DNA of 15,379 nt from Basidiobolus heterosporus B8920. Taxonomy: Eukaryota; Basidiobolomycota; Basidiobolomycetes; Basidiobolales; Basidiobolaceae. The stretch spans positions 1-15,379 of the forward strand of contig JNET01033962.1 of assembly GCA_000697455.1 (NCBI GenBank), written 5' to 3'. The notes under the pieces are model-generated. The model saw only the letters and a list, made by a program, of their open reading frames with translations. It made no database searches and was not told the DNA's origin. Below, piece by piece: positions 9,105 to 15,379 of the stretch. Position numbers and translations under genes: made by a program. Numbering within the stretch: the first letter of the stretch is position 1; the number at the start of each line of letters is the position of its first letter.

Positions 9105-9116
9105 TTAGGGTTAGGG
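9105..9116 (+). repeat. Two telomere-like TTAGGG units
   Basis: The exact sequence TTAGGGTTAGGG lies in AT-rich intergenic DNA, followed by GCTGGG. TTAGGG is the common fungal telomere repeat. Two units are short enough to arise by chance in G-rich DNA, so this need not be a true interstitial telomere. Confidence 0.5.
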
Positions 9117-9318
9117 CTGGGTATAGTAACAACTTGATCCGTGTAGGGTTACATTAGACAATATTTCCAGCAGATACAAAGCAGCTTTTGCCAGGCCGTC
9201 TCGGAACGTTAGATTAATACCTGCACCTATTAATGATAAATATGATGGATTTGAACTGAGTGATAGCACAAGCAATGATGCGGATGCACTATAAGATGAT
9301 GATAACCCCATGCCTCGC

Positions 9319-9350
9319 GATGTATGGTGTATGGTGTAGTGCGTAGGGCA
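9319..9350. repeat. G-rich tract related to the one near 4600
   Basis: The tract contains TGTATGGTGTATGGTGTAG and then GCGTAGGG. It shares the 13-mer GATGTATGGTGTA and the downstream AGATCG with the tract at 4600-4650. Probably the same class of dispersed simple repeat. Confidence 0.5.
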
Positions 9351-9420
9351 AGATCGATAGTCACAGAATGATGCCATTGATGGAGCTTTTGTTGATGCGT
9401 TCATGGTCGTCATGATTTGA

Positions 9421-9462
9421 AATACAGACCTTGCAATACGGACCTTGCAATACGGACCAACG
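9421..9462. repeat. 14-bp tandem repeat, three copies
   Basis: The unit AATACGGACCTTGC occurs at 9421-9434 (one change), 9435-9448 (exact) and 9449-9462 (last four bases altered). It is about 450 bp upstream of the PAPS reductase start. No function is evident. Confidence 0.85.
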
Positions 9463-9915
9463 TAACTAAGTGTCCACTTGGTGTATTCTTAAAGCATTTT
9501 GAGTAAATACTTGCCTATACTATTAGGTTTAATGCCTACAACAAATTTCCTTACATGATGATTGGATCCAAATGGCGCAATATCCTCTACAAATTCACCA
9601 TAGAAATGTGGGGTAGAGGATGAAGAGCACTTCTTGAGTAACAACTCGTCATCCCCCTCGGAGAACCGTCGAGCTGGACAAACACTCATTCACTTAATGA
9701 AATTGATTTGTATTTTCTTAGCAGACGAAGATCCATTCACCAGATCTATTCACTATCTATTCTCTTCACCAGATCCGCTACTTATCATCTCCACATTCCC
9801 AATCACGCCATTTTTCTTCGTGTTTGGCTAATGCTCAATGCCCTATAAAAATGTGTCAGTGGACTCGGTAATTTCCCAAAGCATTCACATAACAATAGTG
9901 TGCATCTCTTAGATC

Positions 9916-10808
9916 ATGGGCTCCTCCATCTTGCAATCTCTCTTCACCCCTTCCCACCTCAAACACATCAATCAACAGCTCGCCAAACTCTCCCCTCAAC
10001 AGATACTGGAATGGGCTATTCTGACTCTCCCTAATCTATACCAGACCACTGCTTTTGGTCCTTCAGGTAACGATTCTAGTCATGTACTGTTCACAATAGT
10101 CCGTCATCTAATCATTTATCTACAGGTCTCGTCGCTTTGGACATGATCTCCAAGATCGGTAAGGAACATCCCGAATGGAGCCCCAATCCACAACAACCCA
10201 AGCATCTTGTGCCTTTGATCTTCATTGACACCTTGTACCATTTCTCTGAGACTTTGGAATTATCTGAAAGATGTCAAAGTCACTATCAAGTTCCTCTCCA
10301 TGTGTTCAAGCCCGAGGGAAGTAACACTAGCGAGGAGTTTGCCAAGCTCTACGGGGACAAGTTATGGGAAAACGACGAAGACAGTTACGATTACCTCGTC
10401 AAAGTGGAGCCAGCGCGTAGGGCTTACAAGGAACTAAATGTCTCCGCTGTCATCACTGGAAGACGTAAGAGCCAAAAGGGTGCCCGTTCTAGCATTGACA
10501 TCCTGGAAATTGAACCGGGAACTGGATTGTTGAAACTTAACCCACTGGCTAATTGGAGCTTTGATCAGGTGTGGTCGTACATCCGTACAAACTCGGTTCC
10601 TTACAACGTCCTCTTGGACAATGGATACAGATCCATTGGTGACTGGCATAGTACTAAGCCAACCTCCGATCTCTCGGACGAGCGAAGCGGTCGCTGGGCT
10701 GGTTCAGGCAAGACTGAGTGTGGTCTTCACAAGGATTACTTCTCCATGCGTTCCGCCTTCCTTCGAAAACAAAAGGAGGCTCAACAATCGCAACTTAGCG
10801 CTCATTAG
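9916..10808 (+). CDS. 3'-phosphoadenylylsulfate (PAPS) reductase
   Basis: Two exons, 9916-10066 and 10126-10808, flank a 59-bp intron (GTAACG..CTACAG), giving 277 residues. Fungal Met16-type enzymes are about 260 residues. The enzyme reduces PAPS to sulfite and PAP using thioredoxin, in the assimilatory sulfate pathway that feeds cysteine and methionine synthesis. Visible landmarks are TTAFGPSGLVALDM (the nucleotide-binding loop, split by the intron), LIFIDTLYHF, the RRKSQKGAR segment that contacts the phosphosulfate, and the C-terminal ECGLH motif with catalytic Cys249. There is no membrane span or targeting peptide, so a cytosolic location is expected. The MsrB gene follows 268 bp downstream on the same strand. 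The start context TTAGATCATGG is the only reasonable ATG before the conserved region. Confidence 0.95.
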
Positions 10809-10901
10809 AATTTGACACACTTAGTTACTAATTGTCTTGTATAATTTACCCGCTTCTCACTTCACCATTTCCTGATCACATGTAAATCCATCACTCATCA
10901 A

Positions 10902-10907
10902 AATAAA
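10902..10907 (+). terminator. Poly(A) signal for PAPS reductase
   Basis: AATAAA lies about 94 bp past the stop codon, within AT-rich sequence. The position is typical of a fungal 3' UTR. Confidence 0.5.
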
Positions 10908-10920
10908 TGTTTCTCAAACC

Positions 10921-10929
10921 AAACCGAAT
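10921..10929. promoter_or_regulatory. AAACCGAAT motif upstream of MsrB
   Basis: This 9-mer lies 148 bp upstream of the MsrB start. The same 9-mer occurs upstream of the ArfGAP/COX19 pair (894-902) and the cyclophilin (13893-13901). Function is inferred from recurrence only. Confidence 0.3.
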
Positions 10930-11076
10930 CATGATGCGAAAAGGTGAATAATGCATCGAGATGGCGGTGATGTAATGTCAGTTAAATGAACTAATTAGAT
11001 GGAGATATCAATCGAACCAGGCGTCGTATCTGTCTCCTTTACTACTTCTTCCCTTTCCCATTGAGAATTCTAGAGA

Positions 11077-11681
11077 ATGTGGCGTAGTAAACTGGTTCAG
11101 GTAGTTCGGCCCGCTTCAACAAGAAACTTACGAATCAATACGGTTCTGCCTTTCTGTCCTAAGCCTCTCCGTGCGTTTTCCTCAACTCCTTGGAATTATC
11201 TCAGCAAGAAGAAGAGTGAAGAGGAATGGAGGGTCTTATTGAATTCAGAACAGTTCCACATACTTCGTGAGAAGGGAACGGAGCCGCCGTATAGTGGTGA
11301 ATACGAACATACCGTTGATAAAGGGGTTTACAAATGTGCCGGTTGTGATTCACCCCTATATACTTCCACTACCAAGTTCGCCTCCAACTGTGGTTGGCCA
11401 GCTTTTTTTGACGCTATTCCAGGTATTTATGGAATGTAAACGCATCTATCTAGAAGGTACGCATTCACTAAGGCTTTTCATTCCACTTTTAAATTGTAGG
11501 GGCAATTGAACGCTATGTGGACACCTCGTATGGTATGAAGAGAACCGAAATCACTTGTAGCGCTTGTGGTGGTCACTTGGGGCATGTATTTGAAGGCGAA
11601 GGATACGATACCCCTACAAACGAACGTCACTGTGTTAACAGTATCAGTCTTCGGTTCGACCCAAAAGCATCAACAACATAA
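11077..11681 (+). CDS. Methionine-R-sulfoxide reductase B, probably mitochondrial
   Basis: Two exons, 11077-11422 and 11500-11681, flank a 77-bp intron, giving 175 residues. MsrB reduces methionine-R-sulfoxide in proteins, using thioredoxin for recycling. The zinc-binding cysteines are in two CxxC pairs, Cys87/Cys90 (CAGC) and Cys135/Cys138 (CSAC). The catalytic cysteine is Cys160 in [11 protein letters not shown]. Cys105 sits in SNCGWPAFF, the usual position of a resolving cysteine in some family members. Residues 1-36 are rich in Arg, Ser and Thr with no acidic residues and end at RAFSS, which looks like a mitochondrial presequence. The stop codon overlaps an AATAAA signal, and the convergent MAM33 gene ends 80 bp away. 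Confidence 0.95.
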
Positions 11682-11686
11682 ATAAA
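11681..11686 (+). terminator. Poly(A) signal of MsrB, overlapping the stop codon
   Basis: AATAAA begins on the last base of the TAA stop (11679-11681). No later plus-strand AATAAA lies between here and the convergent gene, so the MsrB 3' UTR may be very short. Confidence 0.5.
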
Positions 11687-11713
11687 ACTTCCTTGGAAAT
11701 ACGTCTGACTCGG

Positions 11714-11719
11714 TTTATT
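11714..11719 (-). terminator. Poly(A) signal of the MAM33-like gene
   Basis: TTTATT on the plus strand is AATAAA on the minus strand, about 43 bp past the MAM33 stop. Cleavage 10-30 bp beyond would fall close to the MsrB stop codon. Confidence 0.5.
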
Positions 11720-11761
11720 ATTTGTGAGATGATGAGGTGGGGTGTTTATGCAAAGGTGTTC

Positions 11762-12523
11762 TTATTTTTCAACAAAATTCTTAACGTCCTTTAACCATTG
11801 GATATATTCTTTTTGTTCTTTGTATTCAATATAGCTTGGAAGGAATTTGGCGAGATATTCGTCAAATCCCCGCTCCTCAAGGTACTTTTGAATGCTCTCC
11901 TTGAGGCCTTCTTCCAGTTGGCCAAAGTTAGGTCCCACATAGAATCCACGTCGTTTCCAATCAGCCTCGTCAGTTTGATCCATACCAAGTTGTGTGTCTT
12001 TGTAGAAAATGATACTTTCGACCCCAAAATCACTATCCTCAGTAATGGTATCAATGGTAAAACAGCCATTATCACCTCCCTTGGTAATGGAGATGTTACA
12101 ATGCACGGGGAATGGAAGTTCTTCAAATTCTTCTTCGCCCTCTTCCTCTTCTTCGGGAAACGCTTCCCCAGCATTGTTGATATCAGCGATGGAAAACATG
12201 GCTTGAATAGTTTCTTTCCCAAATCTTCTAGTTAGAGTAACCTCCGACTGTCCAGGAATATCCTCGATCTTAAAGAGGTTCTTTTTTCTAAACTCTTTGA
12301 GAAATTCTGGAACTCCCTCTTCTGTGTTTTCTACTTCATAAGTAAGTTCATTTTGTAAAGCCTGAGCCAAGTCCTTGTCAACAAGTCCGCTACCGTATCT
12401 TTGAATGCTAGCAGAGAAGCAACGGGTATTATTGAAAAGGAATGCACGAGATGTAGAAGGAGCTTGACGTAGAAATGAGCTTGTTGCTGGACGCAAAGAA
12501 CGCACAAGGCTGTTTCTGAACAT
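11762..12523 (-). CDS. MAM33: MAM33/p32 (C1QBP)-family mitochondrial matrix protein
   Basis: A single exon of 253 residues. I chose the ATG at 12523 because MFRNSLVRSLRP begins a good mitochondrial presequence, ending near RCFSAS. An in-frame ATG 48 bp upstream (12571) would add a non-targeting MTDFIHVTH segment. The mature part has the family's layout: an N-terminal helix (LAQALQNELTYEVENTEE), then a beta-sheet core with an acidic loop rich in Glu (about DNA 12128-12165), and C-terminal helices ending YIQWLKDVKNFVEK. Family members form acidic doughnut-shaped trimers in the matrix and support mitochondrial translation and respiratory assembly. The gene converges with MsrB and diverges from the NmrA-like gene. 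Confidence 0.93.
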   Translation of the reverse strand: MFRNSLVRSLRPATSSFLRQAPSTSRAFLFNNTRCFSASIQRYGSGLVDKDLAQALQNELTYEVENTEEGVPEFLKEFRKKNLFKIEDIPGQSEVTLTRRFGKETIQAMFSIADINNAGEAFPEEEEEGEEEFEELPFPVHCNISITKGGDNGCFTIDTITEDSDFGVESIIFYKDTQLGMDQTDEADWKRRGFYVGPNFGQLEEGLKESIQKYLEERGFDEYLAKFLPSYIEYKEQKEYIQWLKDVKNFVEK

Positions 12524-12949
12524 ATCGAATTGGTGGTATAGACTGTGAGTAACGTGAATGAAATCGGTCAAAAATTTACTGCCTTTAGAAAAGAAAAAAC
12601 CTCGGTCACCGAATCTATTCCGGTATAGTGTATTCGAGACCGATGGATACCTGTTGGAGGATTGATATCGTTATTCTCTTATCCCGACAACTTAGAGAGA
12701 ACAATAACAAGATTATTGCCCAATATATGTTGTAATTATAGCTGTGCCGAACTTGGACTGCATTTCTAGTGATGACGTTGTGCTGCTGTACTCTGATGTG
12801 CATTTCATTGAAATTTGACGTCATTAATTTTAGGCTTGTAAGAGCTATGTTGGTCATAAAACCATGTCCGTGGGCTTCTCATCACACCCAACTTCTCTAC
12901 TAGCAAAACCATCATCACAACTTAATTTTCTCATCAAACTTTGAGGAAA
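12524..12949. promoter_or_regulatory. Divergent promoter of MAM33 and the NmrA-like gene, with CRE palindrome
   Basis: This 426-bp region lies between divergent starts. It contains a perfect TGACGTCA palindrome (12816-12823), the site bound by CREB/ATF-type bZIP factors including fission yeast Atf1. A half-site TGACGT occurs at 12773-12778. The palindrome is 127 bp upstream of the NmrA-like start. Regulation is inferred from motif and position; eight-base matches do occur by chance. Confidence 0.4.
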
Positions 12950-13834
12950 ATGACCCTTCCAGTGCTTGTCGTTGGGGCTACTGGCGCCCTTGGAAAGAAT
13001 ATAGTCAAGGCTTTACTTCAGAAAGGAGATTTGGTAAAGGTTTCAGTGCTAGTACGGGACGTAAGTAAAGCACCAAAGGAGTGGGAAAACAAGGTCCAAA
13101 TATTCACTGGAGACCTAAGTCAGCCGGACTCACTGACTCAAGCTTGCCAGACTCAACAGGTGGTCGTTTCAGCAGTCCAAGGTGGCGCAGAGGTCATAAT
13201 ACAAGGCCAAAAGAACTTACTAGAAGCAATGAACCTTAGTGGTAGTGTAAGACGCTTCATCCCGTCTACCTTCTCTCTGGACTTGTTTCAGCTGAACGAT
13301 GAGCTGGCACCTACCGGGCTTGTCCTTAGGCGGGAATTTGCCGACTACCTATCAGCCTCAAAACCCAAATTTCAGGTGACTCACATATTGAATGGTGCCT
13401 TTGTTGAGGTACTCCTCAACGACCAGGTCTGGGATGCCAAGACTAGCACACTTCGTTTCTGGGGCGATGGGGACACTAGATTTGATATCAGCAATATGGA
13501 GGATACTGGGAAATTTGTTGCTGAGGCAGTATTGGATCCTCGGGTGGGCGAGCGGTTTGAATGCAACAGTGAAGACATCTCCTTCAATGAAATAGCTGAA
13601 CGCTTTGAGTTGGTGTTTGGAGTCGAGGTTCATCGGCAATCTTTGGGCACTGTTGAGGACTTGAAAGCACTAATCGAATCACAATTAAAGCAACACCAGG
13701 GTGTGCCCATTCCAGAACAATATATGCTTCCAATTGTTTCTGGGATAGGGAAGTTAGAAAATCTCCAGAACCTGAATTATCCGGATTTCAAACCTAAATC
13801 ACTCGAACAATATATCGCACTTAGTCGCGTTTAA
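12950..13834 (+). CDS. NmrA-like/isoflavone-reductase-like NAD(P)-binding protein
   Basis: A single exon of 294 residues. The start is the ATG at 12950 in context GGAAAATGACC. A Rossmann fold opens the protein with VLVVGATGALGKNIV, whose GxxGxxG glycines are Gly9, Gly12 and Gly15. VVSAVQGG and RRFIPSTFSLDLF are typical of atypical short-chain dehydrogenases of the NmrA/PCBER group. Later segments (GDTRFDISNMEDTGKFVAEAV) match the same group. Family members are either NADP(H)-dependent reductases or cofactor sensors such as fungal NmrA. The substrate here cannot be told, and no secondary-metabolite genes are nearby. It is the one clearly intronless plus-strand gene in the window. Confidence 0.88.
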   Translation: MTLPVLVVGATGALGKNIVKALLQKGDLVKVSVLVRDVSKAPKEWENKVQIFTGDLSQPDSLTQACQTQQVVVSAVQGGAEVIIQGQKNLLEAMNLSGSVRRFIPSTFSLDLFQLNDELAPTGLVLRREFADYLSASKPKFQVTHILNGAFVEVLLNDQVWDAKTSTLRFWGDGDTRFDISNMEDTGKFVAEAVLDPRVGERFECNSEDISFNEIAERFELVFGVEVHRQSLGTVEDLKALIESQLKQHQGVPIPEQYMLPIVSGIGKLENLQNLNYPDFKPKSLEQYIALSRV

Positions 13835-13877
13835 GGAATTTCGTTTACATGTATACAATGGCAAACTATCAATTGAA

Positions 13878-13883
13878 AATAAA
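13878..13883 (+). terminator. Poly(A) signal of the NmrA-like gene
   Basis: AATAAA lies about 44 bp after the stop codon in AT-rich DNA. The next gene starts only 143 bp further on. Confidence 0.55.
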
Positions 13884-13892
13884 TTCTGAAAA

Positions 13893-13901
13893 AAACCGAA
13901 T
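13893..13901. promoter_or_regulatory. AAACCGAAT motif upstream of the cyclophilin gene
   Basis: The 9-mer lies 125 bp upstream of the cyclophilin start and just past the NmrA-like poly(A) signal. It is the third exact copy in a short intergenic region of this window. Confidence 0.3.
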
Positions 13902-14025
13902 TTCCATCTGCTAGTCATCATAGGAATCTAGTTAATTTAGTAGAAGCGCTAGACTACTTATTTCCTGGAATTCATTTCTCTATCTGCTTTGTAAAAAGCA
14001 CTTTGAAACGGAGAGAACTTCACAA

Positions 14026-15379
14026 ATGCCCAACCCACGAGTTTTCTTCGATGTGGACATTGACGGAAGAAAGATCGGTAGGATAATCATGGAATTATTC
14101 GCGGATGAAGTGCCGCGTACCGCGGAGAATTTCCGCGCACTTTGTACGGGTGAAGCAGGCCTTGGCAAAACAAGCAACACGCCTTTACATTTCAAAGGAT
14201 CCATATTCCATCGAGTGATTAAAGGTTTTATGATCCAAGGTGGTGATTTTACCCGTCGTAACGGTACCGGTGGTGAAAGTATCTACGGAGGTACTTTTGC
14301 TGATGAAAGTTTCAGAAGAAAGCACGATACTCACGGTTTACTCTCTATGGCTAATCGCGGTCCCAATACGAATAGTTCGCAATTTTTCATTACTGTGAGA
14401 CCTACCCCACATTTAGATGGAAAACACGTTGTCTTTGGCCGAGTCGTAAGTGGCTTCGAACAAGTAGTGGAAGTGGTTGAGAACACTCCAGTGGATGGGA
14501 ATGATAAACCCGTTGGCATTGTGATGATATCAAATTGTGGTGAGTTAGAATTACGACTTCCTCCGAACGTTAAAGGTATTTATCGAATGATTATTTGGAC
14601 TTGTCTGATCAGTATAGGCTGTTTACTAAACTCAACATCACTATTAGTCAAAACTAGAAATGGTCATCCACTCACCAGTAGAACTTCGGACACAGAGGGT
14701 TCTGAGACCTCTACCAAGCACAAGAAAACCGAAAAAAAGGCACACCGACATTCTTCCGAGTCCGAGTCTGATTCTTCTTCAGACTCTGAAGAAGAGCGTA
14801 GACGACGCAAGAAGAGAAAAAGTAAGAAGAAGAAGCGTCACGCAAGAAAATCTAGAAAAGATGATGACGACGACGACGACAAATCTGTATCCGAGAGTGA
14901 AGACAAATCTCGTGGTCGTAAAAAGACCCGATCTCGCAGACGTTCCGTAACTCCTTCACACTCACGATCGAGGTCTCCTAGACGTTCACGGACACGTTCT
15001 GTCTCGAGAGAGGTCTCCTCAAGATCAAACTCACCGCCAAGAAAGCGGTCCGAAAGTCGAAAGAATTCTCACACAGGAAGCGAAGATGAGCAAGACACTG
15101 CTAAATCACCACGCAAAGACAGAAGCAAGCATCGCGAACCTGATGATTCTAAGCATTCTCAAGATTCTACTCGCAAGAAGTCACATCGTTCTCGCTCTCG
15201 TTCCCAATCACGCAGTCCCAGAAGAAGATCACCTCGCTCTAGATCACGCTCCGAGAGCCCCGAGAGAAGAAGCAGCTATCGTAGAAACAGAGACTATAAC
15301 CGCGGATATGATCGGAATCGCTATGATCATTATGCACCCAACGACAGCAGGGAAAAAAGGTTTAGTTATGTGGACAGGG
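14026..15379 (+). CDS. RS-domain cyclophilin (PPIG/SR-Cyp-like), 3' incomplete
   Basis: The frame opens at 14026 and runs off the right edge. I propose one 72-bp intron, 14576-14647, with donor GTATTT, branch TTTACTAAAC and acceptor TATTAG. This leaves at least 427 residues. The cyclophilin domain is residues 1-175. It has [15 protein letters not shown] with catalytic Arg63, Phe68 and Gln71, plus [21 protein letters not shown]. His129 replaces the tryptophan that contacts cyclosporin in cyclophilin A, as in human PPIG and other large cyclophilins. The remainder is highly charged: a Ser/Glu stretch, Lys/Arg runs, an Asp run (about 14862-14880) and many RS, SP and SR dipeptides ([15 protein letters not shown]). 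This is typical of nuclear speckle proteins that bind the RNA polymerase II tail and spliceosome. The intron length is a multiple of three without stops, so unspliced RNA stays open and would insert a hydrophobic segment. Confidence 0.9.
   Translation, partial: MPNPRVFFDVDIDGRKIGRIIMELFADEVPRTAENFRALCTGEAGLGKTSNTPLHFKGSIFHRVIKGFMIQGGDFTRRNGTGGESIYGGTFADESFRRKHDTHGLLSMANRGPNTNSSQFFITVRPTPHLDGKHVVFGRVVSGFEQVVEVVENTPVDGNDKPVGIVMISNCGELELRLPPNVKGIYRMIIWTCLISIGCLLNSTSLLVKTRNGHPLTSRTSDTEGSETSTKHKKTEKKAHRHSSESESDSSSDSEEERRRRKKRKSKKKKRHARKSRKDDDDDDDKSVSESEDKSRGRKKTRSRRRSVTPSHSRSRSPRRSRTRSVSREVSSRSNSPPRKRSESRKNSHTGSEDEQDTAKSPRKDRSKHREPDDSKHSQDSTRKKSHRSRSRSQSRSPRRRSPRSRSRSESPERRSSYRRNRDYNRGYDRNRYDHYAPNDSREKRFSYVDR

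Larger units (their letters stand above)
8720..9915. other. Gene-poor intergenic region
   Basis: This region lies between two divergent genes, eIF4B-like and PAPS reductase, and presumably holds both promoters. CCAAT-type pentamers occur at about 8934 (plus) and 8975 (minus). Further in are a TTAGGGTTAGGG sequence (9105-9116), a G-rich tract (about 9316-9350) and a 14-bp tandem repeat (9421-9462). Open frames of 65-100 codons exist on both strands, but none has recognisable domains, motifs or good splice continuation, so I call no gene. Confidence 0.55.

Noticed and set aside
9111-9413. 100-codon open frame on the minus strand
   Set aside because: Composition is Ser/Leu low-complexity, it overlaps telomere-like and G-rich repeats, and it has no recognisable motif or plausible splice partner.
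9634-9831. 65-codon open frame on the plus strand upstream of PAPS reductase
   Set aside because: Short, no motif, and overlapped by an equally long minus-strand frame. More likely promoter or 5' sequence.
12524-12571. Upstream in-frame ATG extending the MAM33-like protein by 16 residues
   Set aside because: The extension contains acidic residues and would bury the mitochondrial presequence that starts at the second ATG.
12607-12660. Possible tRNA or hairpin around GGTATAGTGTATTCGAG
   Set aside because: The TTCGA segment is suggestive, but no acceptor stem, anticodon arm or full cloverleaf can be drawn.

Overview
The window looks like nuclear DNA of a fungus, probably an early-diverging (non-Dikarya) lineage. 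Eight protein genes can be supported, and seven of them contain small spliceosomal introns or appear to. Most introns are about 50-90 bp, with GT..AG ends, CTAAT/TTAAC-like branch sites and T-rich acceptors. The standard genetic code fits all eight. Fungal signatures are an Ssh4/Ear1-type SPRY adaptor with PPxY motifs, a fungal-type PAPS reductase, an NmrA-like reductase and a Sce3-like eIF4B. An AGFG-type ArfGAP and an RS-tailed, PPIG-like cyclophilin, both absent from budding yeast, argue for an intron-rich basal lineage. The exact taxon cannot be read from the sequence.

Layout, left to right. At 1-195 there is a doubtful coding trace on the minus strand. At 365-738 lies COX19 (minus, 3 exons), sharing a 294-bp divergent promoter with an AGFG-type ArfGAP (1033-3991, plus, 10 exons). 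At 3992-5275 is a gene-free stretch of pyrimidine-rich simple repeats and a 12-bp minisatellite. An Ssh4/Ear1-like membrane SPRY protein (5276-6720, plus) converges on an eIF4B/Sce3-like factor (7199-8719, minus, 8 exons, with a 4-nt first coding exon). At 8720-9915 is a second gene-poor stretch with telomere-like and G-rich motifs. Next come PAPS reductase (9916-10808, plus), a mitochondrial-type methionine-R-sulfoxide reductase MsrB (11077-11681, plus), a MAM33/p32 matrix protein (11762-12523, minus), an NmrA-like reductase (12950-13834, plus) and an RS-domain cyclophilin (14026 to the right edge, plus, incomplete).

Functionally this is ordinary housekeeping DNA: endocytic and vacuolar trafficking (ArfGAP, Ssh4), mitochondrial biogenesis (Cox19, Mam33), translation initiation (eIF4B), sulfur and redox metabolism (PAPS reductase, MsrB, NmrA) and splicing-associated proline isomerisation. 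PAPS reductase and MsrB are same-strand neighbours and both depend on thioredoxin in characterised relatives. I see no operon-like system, mobile element, viral remnant, CRISPR array, tRNA or rRNA.

No clearly undescribed system was found. The observations most worth a second look are the two fully split small-exon genes (AGFG ArfGAP and eIF4B), a repeated F-[DN]-x-[IL]-F motif in the ArfGAP tail, an AAACCGAAT motif shared by several promoters, two stop-free introns whose length is a multiple of three, overlapping convergent poly(A) signals, and related G-rich tracts in the long intergenic regions.
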